Shown here: positions 16,101 to 23,142 of the stretch, in pieces
Layout: every line of letters starts with the position of its first letter
Position numbering within the stretch: position 1 is the first letter of the stretch
Source of the DNA: a virus
Direction: 5' to 3' (one strand)
Virus record (IMG/VR): IMGVR_UViG_3300009183_000282
Span: 1-28,845 of that record
Length of the DNA: 28,845 bases
Notes under the pieces: model-generated
The model's database searches: none
What the model was told of the DNA's origin: nothing
What the model saw: the letters and a program-made list of their open reading frames with translations, nothing else
Translations under genes and position numbers: made by a program

Positions 16101-19100
16101 CTCTCCAAACAGCAAATTTAAAGCGGCTATTGAAAGACAAATAGAAGATCTGGAAGATTTGCGAAGCGAACCCAACATGCAAGATGTTGGTTTTGGCATT
16201 CAAACAGATACACAGTTCAAAGACACCATTGAAAAACTTAAAGCATTTGCAGAAAACGCAGAAGAGTACGTGGCTGCGCCACACGATAAACCTTTATATA
16301 AAGGTAAAGAGTGGTTTGCAATATACGATTCAAACGAAGCAGCTGGCAAAGTTTTGTACGACTTCAATACGGCGGTACAAAAAGGAGAACAGTTTTCTTT
16401 CAACGAAGCTGTAGAAAAAGTAAAAGCTGACGCTAAAGAAGATATGGCGGTATTTGAGGGCGACCCTGACTACACAAAAGAATATAAAAGAGCTGAAGCT
16501 TTGTATGAAGCAGCCGATAAACTTGATTCAAAAGACTTTACATATCAGCCACCGTCTGGCCCACCTGTGCCAGAACCGGTTGGGTACATGTTGCGCACGC
16601 TTCACACGCGTCCAGAGAATGAGTACATTCATTGGGATGACCCGGCAGACAATCAACCAGCGGTGGTCAAAAACGTATTTAAGCGCATCTACGACTCTTT
16701 AGACGCAACACAAAAGAAAAACTTTGATCGTTCAATCGGCACGTCCCCGCCAAATCGTCAGAATGGCCAACAGCTATACGAAGCACTAAGTGCCGTTCTT
16801 GAAAAAGGTGGCATGCCTAGTGAATTTTCTGACATGTTTGCATCTGAGATGTTGCACGCTGAAGGCGTTGCGGGTATTAAGTTTTTTGATAACCGTTCCA
16901 GAGTTCAAAAAGAAGGCACGTTTAACTACGTTGACTTTGGCGATAAAGAAGAAGGTGCGCAGATCATTGCCACCAACATTAGCCCAGTCAATCAAACACA
17001 GCCAACGCAAAAAGGCGAGATACTGTTCTCGCGTGCCGCAGAGTTTACAAACCCTGAGATTGCCAAGCGTGGCGGTTTTATCAAAAAAATTGTGGCCAAG
17101 GACAAAAGCTTGTGGCAGAGAATTAAAGCTAACTTGACCGGTCTGGCTTTTGAGACACAGCTTGTGGACAGGTTTGCAGGTTTCGAGCGTTTGGCCAAAT
17201 ACATGGAGCCACTCAAAGGCACCCAGATGTTGTACTACCTGCGCATGTATGACCAGCGCATGAACTTTGTGTCGCAAGCAATCTCCAACGGCGCACCTGC
17301 AATCGTGGAAAAAACGCGCCCAGACGGACGTACTGAGCGTGTGTTGGAGAGCAAAGAGAGCGCTAACATCCACAACGTGGTGCAGATTTTAAAAGACGCA
17401 CAGCCTATGGTAGGCAACGCAGAAGCTGTAAACAGCGTCTTTACTTTGTATATGGCCGCACTTCGCGCAAAGAACAAAGGGCTGAGCACGTTGAATTTTG
17501 GTGAAGATGTGACTCAAGAACTGCTGGATGACACTATGGCCGCCATCAAGGCTACACCCGGCCTAGAGGATGTGCTTAAACTTGCGCGAGATGAGTACAA
17601 CGCGTACAACCGCAACTTGGTTGAGTTTGTTGTTAGCACTGGTGCTTTGTCTAAAGATGTGGCCAAGCGTTTGTTAAGTGAGAACGATTACATCCCGTTT
17701 TATCGTGAACGCAACGGCGTGGCCGAGCTTTTAATTGGTGGCGAGTCCCCCATCCGCATTGGCAGTATTGCTGAACAACCGTACTTACATGAGTTGATAG
17801 GTGGCGACAAACCCATCCTTGATTTCATGACAAGCTCGGTGCAGAACACCAACATGTTGATGGACATGGGTATGCGTAATTTGGCTACCAAGAACGCTGT
17901 GTTTGAATTGGTTGATCTCAAAGCTGCTAAGTTTGTGAAAATTGCGGACGGCCCTGACGTAGTTAAGTTTCGTGATGACGGCAAAGATCGCTATGCTGTG
18001 ATTGCTACCGAGAAAGTCAAGATCGGCAACAAAGAGTTTGATACTGGTGTGCCCGCCGACATACTGGTCAAAGGCATGAAGGGTATTCCCACACAAATGC
18101 CCACAATGCTGCGTGTAATGGCGATGCCATCTCAGTTGTTGCGTAAAGCAATTACCATCAGCCCGCTGTACACAGCAAAACAATTGTTCCGTGACTCCTT
18201 GGCCGCGCCTATTCTTTCTGGCGCAGACTTTATGCCGGTCATTGGTGCATTGAAAGAACTGAACTCCACAACCAAAAAGACACTTGAGCGCCGTGGTGTT
18301 ACTGGTGGGCAGCAATTTACTGGTGGAGCCGCAGACCTGACCAAGATTCTGCGTGACGTAGCTGAGGGTAAGCCGGGTTGGATGACTGCGCTGGGTAAGC
18401 TTGAAGCCATGAGCATGGAGGCAGATGCCACAACACGTCGTGCACAGTACAACAGCTACATTGAGCAGGGTCTGTCTGAGATGGAGGCAACACTGCTGGC
18501 GTTGGAGTCCATGAACTTTAACAAGCGTGGCGCATCCCCATCAGTTCATGTGGCCAATTCGCTGATCCCGTTCTTCAACGCACAGATTCAAGGTCTGAAC
18601 GTGTTGTACAAAGCGTCAATGGGCAAGATGCCGTTCAACGATCAGTTGCGTATACGTGAGAAGTTGTTGCAACGTGGAGCCATGATGGCTGTTGCCAGCT
18701 TTGCATACGCCGCCTTGATGCAGGACGACGACGCGTACAAGAACGCTACCCCTGACCAAAAGTATGGCAACTGGTTTGTGAGAATACCCGGTCTGGATGA
18801 ACCTGTGCGCGTCCCAGTCCCGTTTGAAATCGGCTACATCTTCAAGGCTTTGCCTGAGGCGTTGTACAACAGCATGGTCAATGAGCACGGCGGCGAAGAA
18901 GCGGTCAAAGCGTTCAAACAAATCTTGCTCCAAACTATTCCCGGCGGCTCTTCGTACGGCATACCACAGGCTTTGAAACCCGCCATTGAGGCAGGTCTCG
19001 GCAAGTCGTTCTACACAGGCAGGGACATCCTGTCTGCGCGGGAGAAAGAGCTGTTACCAGAAGAACAGTTCCGCGCCAATACATCTGAGCTGGCCAAGTC

Positions 19101-19620
19101 GGTCGGTAAGGCTTTCGGTATCTCCCCGATTGTGTTTGAACAACTTGTCAGCGGCTACACAGGCACGATGGGCTTGGCGTTCATGCACGCACTCAGCGTC
19201 GGTATCCCAACAGACGAAACCCCTGAGCAAGCCGTTAAGCGGTTGTCAGAGTACCCAATCATTGGCGGGGCATTCCAGCCCAACGACGCTGGCGGCATCA
19301 TCAATAGTGTGTATGAGCGCATGAACGAGAACCTCAAAGTCAAACAGTCGTTCGACAGAATGGTTGCGGAAGGGCGTATGTCAGAAGCCAAAGACTTGCT
19401 CCAGCGTCGTGGCAACGAGTACATGCAAGCAGACTTGGCCAACAAGTTCAAAGCAAACATGAACAAGTTGACTCAGGCCGAACGCGCAATCGCCGCATCA
19501 AGCATGACACCAGAAGCCAAGCGAGAACAGCTGGATAAGATCAGGAAGATAAAGATCGCCGTAGCTCAAACGGTGAGAGAGGTTTCCGATAAAACCATAC
19601 ACCTATCAATCCCTTTCTGA
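10117..19620 (+). CDS. Giant polyvalent virion protein: HExxH peptidase, ART-like and LPD38-like regions
   Basis: A 3167-residue protein. It opens with P-L-P-D-G-S-Y-V-S-I-R-E-G-E-T-P-Q-Q-A-Y, as in many large phage internal proteins. Residues about 109-165 are hydrophobic Ala/Gly-rich (possible membrane-inserting segment); about 309-370, 1249-1330 and 1420-1445 are coiled coils. H1768-E-V-G-V-H1772, followed by D-D-E1828-L-L-A-Y, matches a zincin metallopeptidase. W1899-H-G-T and G-E-G-N-Q-A-F-G-W-G-T-Y (about 1917-1928), then N-Y-V-D-F at 2270-2274, match ADP-ribosyltransferase-like domains of polyvalent proteins (ART-PolyVal type). The C-terminal third, with M-N-F-N-K-R-G-A and I-P-F-F-N-A-Q-I-Q-G (2819-2825 for the F-F-N core), resembles LPD38. 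By order it replaces the largest ejection protein (P22 gp16 / T7 gp16). Inference: it enters the host with the DNA and modifies host proteins early. Catalysis is untested. Confidence 0.8.
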   Translation: MPQAVPLPDGSYVSIREGETPQQAYARAQQMYPEAFKQPEPQAKPESGFFPATKAGIASLKGDVAALAGRTGLMDEAAAEKYIQEQEEYKKRTFKPTEEGWLQAPVTKTAELLGGSLPYMAAPVAAGLGALALPEAAAAAPILGGLLTAGEAAGMGAAGLTSAAQFTGSNLSRQMGEGKKLSETELGAAAAASIPQAALDILAFKLLPGIRGIFSAVGKEVPEKALLEATKQSTAQIAKDYALSTGKAMGVEGLTEAGQQVLERLQAGLSITDAKARDEYFDSFVGGAVLGGTLAPAGRYMERGSERANKKGADQEEFKKLRAEEEKRQEEEKVRLNSPEYAQEVLQKTQDLETQRKALKTQLLKVNKESPETDRAFNRDINRQIEAINKELKPLAEEYVRVKPILKQAAEKERIAKLTPQEYAFGIEPEETAQKTAEPELYEQQIAKPPEPPKVEDVAAQHAAQSIQLANDQQYASEKAPNEAVADYVKYLMRNPMLADQIVSKRMQLPGLPTGVRNSAVLDALKLQIAPGFKQEMETRKAAFGVTKPTEESPQVQAFTSYMDDLKDKRNDVGDDMFFKYMVDPKLEKIAEGKPEVVAVNPELKPIMQPKMAEFARNKINTLLDEIDQANTDRDVALRSNNRDAATAAFERGNQALEQINAFATETPSGELTKGKFPSAKTSPQASVYAREILRVRNEQNAALNAIEDKIDRLRRGEALGKEGVEPGKGVAAATPEVLAKQAEEARGKYISAVLEEAAIHRRAANKPSLTYDEAIKAASRIHDVVGEWLNRAQAVPVKPELEEVIVQPAQMRANKIVRGAITKRVLKTRDLATTPLNDIARLSDKEVKHFKAQIAKVVDSLSEMPSTAKREIPILKQQFASTEAQKVAEAKGETAKTLGGQLRRRTEFVRNLMSKPPLRPLVKSTRDALNRAADIMDSGKATTGLLDAVEHVATNLAEGRRVLPQDVQEINDAIKLYERTAQEGEAVGEGEKGQGQLFPETRKDLGYIRATPANFAKSPQIKPVWEALTQARKLKAKTEANQKARAARDKSGIAKIKELKDQIEAIKNNMKFFLTKSGDFNLGLYTNVDIAKMFVTYPEAGITKEDKALMDQYLAIVRNIFNQNYNPSLKQTEESNARLAKKIFDGLSSVYTPTQLEYVKDKLIPDFNTKIRPEYLIRLKEAQQAVALGERLENANNRLVEFMQDSNEAVRKQAEESRKLIDPLLDRIKFIKNTIKGSALLTAGERAALDSEEKLTKQRGAYKDAMAKAMGKARQRLSDTLGELLDPEIERARRALKAAKTRLATVESQIEAAKKEMTEGTGQAPNLINNLQKVQGLVENIEAAETELADLQEARFGEIENDVVVTEAMLDKDLKAEGEYLELLERQLATMRNEPLTAVELGERGKLGKLKYPFAAQRLEAQVKAQQAAVDAAQKRAEEFQKDVQVWWPKVTAAFKKDGISVKDLPGAVFEKGRKVAEISTPEQKRLDELRDKGMQAAKEVDENEVRQRVKDKQIQIFDDEIFDARGEVQSFMGPENMEQLADIMADPKATMVKRVQATLKLGAMQKLASLEAQKEVFLTGKPAKAPKAATVPSTAALAAAKPFRTGSGVTKAFTPAEMDEMDRAEIRDANALAKQILGTKAPQLKEPSKRKQGKILDPNMGLFDDFEFSRGTPVKGLTKAELEAELTAGMGEPVTGRKVEKQISDKLAVYESVQDFLDKQPKLKGVGKSKYEGLIPADAKGFVQDGKAVLFANNIGKGHGLGVLLHEVGVHLGFRNFFNEGQYNALIKTVKNWANKTDDSMEARVGKAAMRRVEAAATPENQIDDELLAYAVEEAMQMGVEPVGVKGGNAVKNWLKMVVDAFKKALEKFGITTSNLTAGDLVNFAYGAAHLELKGTWHGTGAKFDMFDHAYMSSGEGNQAFGWGTYRAQRYGTADYYQDIAHGAQLRKWLERPDIEAWRKSQAPKLIRKVPDIVPDWMIESAIDSAADSFNALSPNSKFKAAIERQIEDLEDLRSEPNMQDVGFGIQTDTQFKDTIEKLKAFAENAEEYVAAPHDKPLYKGKEWFAIYDSNEAAGKVLYDFNTAVQKGEQFSFNEAVEKVKADAKEDMAVFEGDPDYTKEYKRAEALYEAADKLDSKDFTYQPPSGPPVPEPVGYMLRTLHTRPENEYIHWDDPADNQPAVVKNVFKRIYDSLDATQKKNFDRSIGTSPPNRQNGQQLYEALSAVLEKGGMPSEFSDMFASEMLHAEGVAGIKFFDNRSRVQKEGTFNYVDFGDKEEGAQIIATNISPVNQTQPTQKGEILFSRAAEFTNPEIAKRGGFIKKIVAKDKSLWQRIKANLTGLAFETQLVDRFAGFERLAKYMEPLKGTQMLYYLRMYDQRMNFVSQAISNGAPAIVEKTRPDGRTERVLESKESANIHNVVQILKDAQPMVGNAEAVNSVFTLYMAALRAKNKGLSTLNFGEDVTQELLDDTMAAIKATPGLEDVLKLARDEYNAYNRNLVEFVVSTGALSKDVAKRLLSENDYIPFYRERNGVAELLIGGESPIRIGSIAEQPYLHELIGGDKPILDFMTSSVQNTNMLMDMGMRNLATKNAVFELVDLKAAKFVKIADGPDVVKFRDDGKDRYAVIATEKVKIGNKEFDTGVPADILVKGMKGIPTQMPTMLRVMAMPSQLLRKAITISPLYTAKQLFRDSLAAPILSGADFMPVIGALKELNSTTKKTLERRGVTGGQQFTGGAADLTKILRDVAEGKPGWMTALGKLEAMSMEADATTRRAQYNSYIEQGLSEMEATLLALESMNFNKRGASPSVHVANSLIPFFNAQIQGLNVLYKASMGKMPFNDQLRIREKLLQRGAMMAVASFAYAALMQDDDAYKNATPDQKYGNWFVRIPGLDEPVRVPVPFEIGYIFKALPEALYNSMVNEHGGEEAVKAFKQILLQTIPGGSSYGIPQALKPAIEAGLGKSFYTGRDILSAREKELLPEEQFRANTSELAKSVGKAFGISPIVFEQLVSGYTGTMGLAFMHALSVGIPTDETPEQAVKRLSEYPIIGGAFQPNDAGGIINSVYERMNENLKVKQSFDRMVAEGRMSEAKDLLQRRGNEYMQADLANKFKANMNKLTQAERAIAASSMTPEAKREQLDKIRKIKIAVAQTVREVSDKTIHLSIPF

Positions 19621-19759
19621 TGCCAACAAACGCTTGAGTGCGGTACTTAAAAGGAACTGAGGCACGTAGCCCCATTTCCTTTATCTTCACCACATCTAAC
19701 CCGGGGACAAAAAACCCTGTTCCCGGTTTAAGTGTCGCCCACGGATAGATTGTTTCCAT
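19541..19759 (-). CDS. Small conserved phage protein overlapping the giant gene in antisense
   Basis: A 72-residue protein beginning at ATG 19759 inside the end of the primase gene in another frame; GAGGA lies 11 bases upstream. A TTG 18 bases further up is less likely. The sequence I-Y-P-W-A-T-L-K-P-G-T-G-F-F-V-P-G-L-D, then V-K-I-K-E-M-G-L, then G-I-R-K-G-L-I-G-V-W-F-Y-R resembles a recurrent small phage protein: a Pro-Trp lead, F-F-V-P, and a closing G-V-W/L-F strand. Function is unknown. Its last 26 codons lie opposite the last 26 codons of the giant gene (80 bases shared, 19541-19620). It is the final gene of the - strand block. The assignment rests on motif memory and good reading-frame sense. 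Confidence 0.6.
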   Translation of the reverse strand: METIYPWATLKPGTGFFVPGLDVVKIKEMGLRASVPFKYRTQAFVGIRKGLIGVWFYRKPLSPFELRRSLSS

Positions 19760-22637
19760 TGAAATGATCTTCCTCAAAAGTTATGTGCATAGCGTTGACG
19801 CGCATTGATGGGCCGTTGGTCTTGCCCAGCATATCTTTCTTGGAGTACTTGACGCGGAACATCTTCTCCATCTGCTTCTTGAAGTCGTCATAGCTAAAGC
19901 TCATGCTCACGCAGTGTCGCCTGAGCAATTGTTCCTCAATGAAGTACTCCCTGAAGCCGTCTGTCAGCGTGCCATGCTCCACACGCCCAAGCACTTTTGA
20001 TCTGGTCAACGACTTGTCAACAGCTTCGCCATCCCCCCATGCGGCCATCAGTCGGCCTTCAGCCTTCTTGATAATGATGAAGCTGCCGTAGTTGTCGCCG
20101 GTGTAGGCGTTCAACACATCCTCAGCAGTGCGCACACTGCCACGAATAATGCCGCGAGCTTTCTCGACAACAGCTTTCAGAGCCTCAATGACTTTCTGCA
20201 CCTCAACGTCAAGGATGTTGGCGTAGTCTCTGCGCAGGAGGATAGCCGCCGCAACAATAACGGTGCACCCAGCATGCCAGTAGCGTTCGTCATCGTTGAA
20301 GTCCAGAACCTTTTTGAGATGCTTGTGCGTCTTGGCCACAACTTGTTCTGCTGTGTGTTGGTTCTTGGTCAGCCAACGTATCCATGCCTCGCCAGCCACG
20401 CCGTAGTTGCGTTTCATCTCCAGCAGAATCTCGCGTTCCTGTGGAGTCCATTCCAGCTTAGTGTTTGGATTCCACTCCAGCATACGCAACAACTCACCGT
20501 TTGAGCTGAACTTCCTTGCCCCTGCCATGTAGTCGGTCAGGCTTTCGTTGGAAGTCATGGTACACGTGGTCTTCCATGTCGTGTTGTTGATGCGTTCTTT
20601 GTTTGCACCTGACTCCATACGCTCCTTGCCCTGCGCTTCCGCAAAGTCAAAGATGAACGTCGGTGCCCACTCCATGTCAGCACGCTGGGTATTCGTGATC
20701 TCATCAATCAGAAGCGGCATGCTGTTGAGCAGACCAGCGCGTTGTTGCATCGCAACCGGAGATGTACCCTTGCCTGTTCTGTATCTCAGTGGGTGTCCCC
20801 ATACACCAGCCTTGGCGCTCAGCACCAGTGACTTACCAGTACCAGACAAGCGTGAACCGATGTGCCACACAAAACCCTCGTACTCAGTGAACCGCATCAG
20901 TGGTGAGCCGAACGAGTCCAGACATACCGCCAGTGCTGTCTCCATGCCGGGCTTGTTCACGAATATGGTCTGCCACAACTTACGCCAGTTATCCAAACTA
21001 CCAGCCCCAGATGTATTGCGGTTGATGTTCTCAAGACCGGGCATCGGTATGCGTGTCTCCCCGCCCATTTCGGTGAACACGCGGTTGTTGTACACAAAGC
21101 TGTTGTCCTCTTGCCAGCCACATTGGTATGGGATGACGATAGGCTTCTTGGCTTGCGATGCTTCACCCACACAGGCGCGGACATATTCGTAGAGCTGTTT
21201 ATCGAATCCAGCAAATGTGGACACGATGTTCTGGCTGGCCAACCACTTGAGCGTCTCGTCCTTGCTCACGATTGATTTCTGTGGGAAGTTCAGCGTCATC
21301 ACGCCTTCGGGACGCACAGCGGCCATGTGAACCAAGTGGTCGTTCTCCATCTTCAGCAGGTCAACCACAAACAAGTCGTACGGAACAAGCTGTGTAGTCT
21401 TCTTGGACTTCTTGCCGTCCTCGTCCTCATCCACCCTGACAAAGTACACACCGCCGTTCTCGCCGTAGCTGTACCCGCGTGGTGGCAGTGGGCGCTTAAC
21501 TGCATCAATGTGCTCTGGCTCATCGCTGTCCGGTGCATCCTCCAACGCAAAGAATTCTTCTTCAACAAAATCCTCACTGACCGTGGTCATAGGTATGACC
21601 TTCTCTGTGTTGTCAGCTTTGATCTCTCTGCCAAGGATCAGCGGATTTGTGATCTTGCCCCAGTGTGGACAGCTTGTGCATATGCCGGGATTCAGTGAGT
21701 CCAGCGCCGCGCATGAATATGGCCCTTTGATCTCAGCCAGCTTCTGGTTCATCCTGTCCGGCGTGTATGGGTGCAGTTCGGACAGCCACACAGCTTTCTC
21801 AGCGCCGTCATCACAGACCTTAGCCCATGACAGCAACGCCCTCCACACAGGTTCTTTGCCGTCGTCTTGGGCGGTGGCAACGTAGTCAGCAACCTGAGCG
21901 CAATGAGGTTGAAACTCGGCAAAGATTGTGCGACTGTTCTGCATCATCTTTACTTGTGCAGTTGTCTTGGCGTTCTTGGGTCGTGCCCCCGGCAACATGA
22001 TGGGGTCAGCTTGTGGCGGCGCTTTCTCTTTGAGGTTGGTGTTGATGACTTCAGCAAACGCATCGAAGTCAAACATGTCGCCTTCCATCAACAGCTTTAC
22101 AGGAAGAGGTTGTACATACTTCTTCTTGTGGTTCATGGTGCCCGGCACACGCATCAGCCGCGCCGCATCTGCGGTGACAGCCATGTCGATGACCATACCT
22201 TCTTGCTTGCACAGGAGTTTTAGATTCTGCGCAATGGGTCGCCATTCAGCCACCGTCATGTCGCGTGTCATCGGCCAGTAGCAGTGAAGCCCCCCACCTG
22301 AGCCAACAATCCACGGCTTGCCAAGCGTATCAAGCCCGACCTTTGCCATGAACGTATCCAACGCCAGCACCGCTTCTTTCTTGGATGCGTAGCCATCCAA
22401 GTCAACGAAGAAAGACTTTACGTGCGTAGCTTTGTCAGCTTCACGTTTCTTACCTTCAAAGCAGGAGACAGCGTAGAAGATGTCGCAGTGATCGTTGTTC
22501 CAGTTGTCTATGTGGGGGTGCAGTTCCTCGATTGTGTCCGTGAACACATGTTGTTTTCTTTTCGTGAGTTCTACCGCGCAGTACGAGCCTAAACCCGGAG
22601 ACGGCAAAACCACCGCTAGGAACTCAAGCGGAGTCAT
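19728..22637 (-). CDS. Primase-helicase: AEP primase fused to DUF927-type ATPase
   Basis: A 969-residue replication protein. The N-terminal domain is an archaeo-eukaryotic primase-type fold: F-F-V-D79-L-D81-G with the metal-binding D-x-D, S-G-G-G-L-H118-C-Y-W, and D-A-A-R-L-M-R-V-P-G-T-M-N-H-K (157-171), all family hallmarks. C309, C320 and C323 with a nearby C-P-H-W form a probable zinc site. From about residue 500, I-P-Y-Q-C-G-W-Q-E and Y-N-N-R-V-F mark a DUF927 helicase, with Walker A G599-T-G-K602-S and Walker B L-L-I-D645-E646. It should lay down primers and unwind DNA at the fork. AAAGGA lies 6 bases before the ATG. The 3' end overlaps the small gene at 19541-19759 by 32 bases. Confidence 0.88.
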   Translation of the reverse strand: MTPLEFLAVVLPSPGLGSYCAVELTKRKQHVFTDTIEELHPHIDNWNNDHCDIFYAVSCFEGKKREADKATHVKSFFVDLDGYASKKEAVLALDTFMAKVGLDTLGKPWIVGSGGGLHCYWPMTRDMTVAEWRPIAQNLKLLCKQEGMVIDMAVTADAARLMRVPGTMNHKKKYVQPLPVKLLMEGDMFDFDAFAEVINTNLKEKAPPQADPIMLPGARPKNAKTTAQVKMMQNSRTIFAEFQPHCAQVADYVATAQDDGKEPVWRALLSWAKVCDDGAEKAVWLSELHPYTPDRMNQKLAEIKGPYSCAALDSLNPGICTSCPHWGKITNPLILGREIKADNTEKVIPMTTVSEDFVEEEFFALEDAPDSDEPEHIDAVKRPLPPRGYSYGENGGVYFVRVDEDEDGKKSKKTTQLVPYDLFVVDLLKMENDHLVHMAAVRPEGVMTLNFPQKSIVSKDETLKWLASQNIVSTFAGFDKQLYEYVRACVGEASQAKKPIVIPYQCGWQEDNSFVYNNRVFTEMGGETRIPMPGLENINRNTSGAGSLDNWRKLWQTIFVNKPGMETALAVCLDSFGSPLMRFTEYEGFVWHIGSRLSGTGKSLVLSAKAGVWGHPLRYRTGKGTSPVAMQQRAGLLNSMPLLIDEITNTQRADMEWAPTFIFDFAEAQGKERMESGANKERINNTTWKTTCTMTSNESLTDYMAGARKFSSNGELLRMLEWNPNTKLEWTPQEREILLEMKRNYGVAGEAWIRWLTKNQHTAEQVVAKTHKHLKKVLDFNDDERYWHAGCTVIVAAAILLRRDYANILDVEVQKVIEALKAVVEKARGIIRGSVRTAEDVLNAYTGDNYGSFIIIKKAEGRLMAAWGDGEAVDKSLTRSKVLGRVEHGTLTDGFREYFIEEQLLRRHCVSMSFSYDDFKKQMEKMFRVKYSKKDMLGKTNGPSMRVNAMHITFEEDHFNGNNLSVGDT

Positions 22638-22651
22638 GTCTATCCTTTGGT

Positions 22652-22861
22652 TTATTTGAAGTCGTCGTTTGCGTGTTCTATGCCTTGCTGAAAGCCGTCC
22701 TCAAATCCTTCGTGGTAAAGATTCTCAGTGCGGTCAATCAGTGCGGCCATGCGTTCTACAAGCGTTTCAACCCAGTCTGGTGTAACTTTGTCGAAGCCCA
22801 TGACATACACATAACGCAGAAGTTCGTTGTTGCTCAGTTGCTTAGGTTGAATGCCTTGCAT
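22652..22861 (-). CDS. Small acidic hypothetical protein
   Basis: A 69-residue protein. I use ATG 22861, which has GGAG 6 bases upstream, rather than the in-frame TTG at 22873. It is helical and acidic, with L-S-N-N-E-L-L-R-Y-V-Y-V-M-G-F-D, W-V-E-T-L-V-E-R-M-A-A-L-I-D and a terminal H-E-G-F-E-D-G-F-Q-Q-G-I-E-H-A-N-D-D. No recognised domain. It overlaps the end of the HTH gene by 28 bases and is followed 14 bases later by the primase gene, so it belongs to the replication operon. A small accessory or partner protein is possible; nothing shows which. Confidence 0.55.
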   Translation of the reverse strand: MQGIQPKQLSNNELLRYVYVMGFDKVTPDWVETLVERMAALIDRTENLYHEGFEDGFQQGIEHANDDFK

Positions 22862-23112
22862 GTTTTTCTCCAAGCCTCGTCGGCTGTGCTTGATGTTTGT
22901 AGGATTTTGAGAAGCGACGTTACCGTTGGACGATAAGCCACAAACACTTCACCACCACCGAACCAGTTGTAAACAGATTGGCGGGACACGCCAAGTGCTT
23001 GAGAGATTCTTACGACAGAGAAGTTGTGATGAACAGCCCAGCGCCCCAGTTGGTTGCCCAACGTCTTTGGCGCTTTCATGACCATGTTGATTGTTTGTTG
23101 TGAGTAAGCCAT
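22834..23112 (-). CDS. Small helix-turn-helix DNA-binding protein
   Basis: A 92-residue protein. The frame is open further upstream, but that part is a shadow of the ssDNA-binding-like gene; the natural start is ATG 23112 (M-A-Y-S-Q-Q-T-I). Residues 31-52 (F-S-V-V-R-I-S-Q-A-L-G-V-S-R-Q-S-V-Y-N-W-F) are a clear helix-turn-helix with the S-R-Q-S-V-Y-N-W recognition helix seen in XRE-like phage proteins. A helical C-terminus follows (V-T-S-L-L-K-I-L-Q). It could regulate the early operon or act as a replication accessory. The Shine-Dalgarno is unusual: AAGGAGG overlaps the upstream stop and is separated from the ATG by a UUCG hairpin (see the entry at 23110-23142). Confidence 0.7.
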   Translation of the reverse strand: MAYSQQTINMVMKAPKTLGNQLGRWAVHHNFSVVRISQALGVSRQSVYNWFGGGEVFVAYRPTVTSLLKILQTSSTADEAWRKTCKAFNLSN

Positions 23113-23142
23113 GTTGTAAGGGGCCGAAGCCCCACCCTCCTT
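23110..23142 (-). promoter_or_regulatory. Shine-Dalgarno - UUCG hairpin - AUG initiation site
   Basis: On the - strand, AAGGAGGG (23142-23135) overlaps the TAA stop of the upstream gene. After one base comes GGGGC-TTCG-GCCCC (23133-23120), a perfect 5-bp stem with the very stable C(UUCG)G loop, then seven bases and ATG (23112-23110). The linear gap from SD to ATG is too long (about 22 bases). With the hairpin folded out it becomes roughly 9 bases, as in T4 gene 38. No T-run follows the stem, so a terminator is unlikely. Confidence 0.6.

Noticed and set aside
19698-19729. 12-bp imperfect inverted repeat at the convergent junction, considered as a bidirectional terminator
   Set aside because: It lies inside the small - strand gene and codes for P-G-T-G-F-F-V-P-G, whose repeated Pro-Gly explains the symmetry; neither strand has a T-run after it.
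20548-21192. 214-residue open frame on the + strand
   Set aside because: Antisense to the primase-helicase ATPase domain, which is strongly supported by motifs; no independent evidence.
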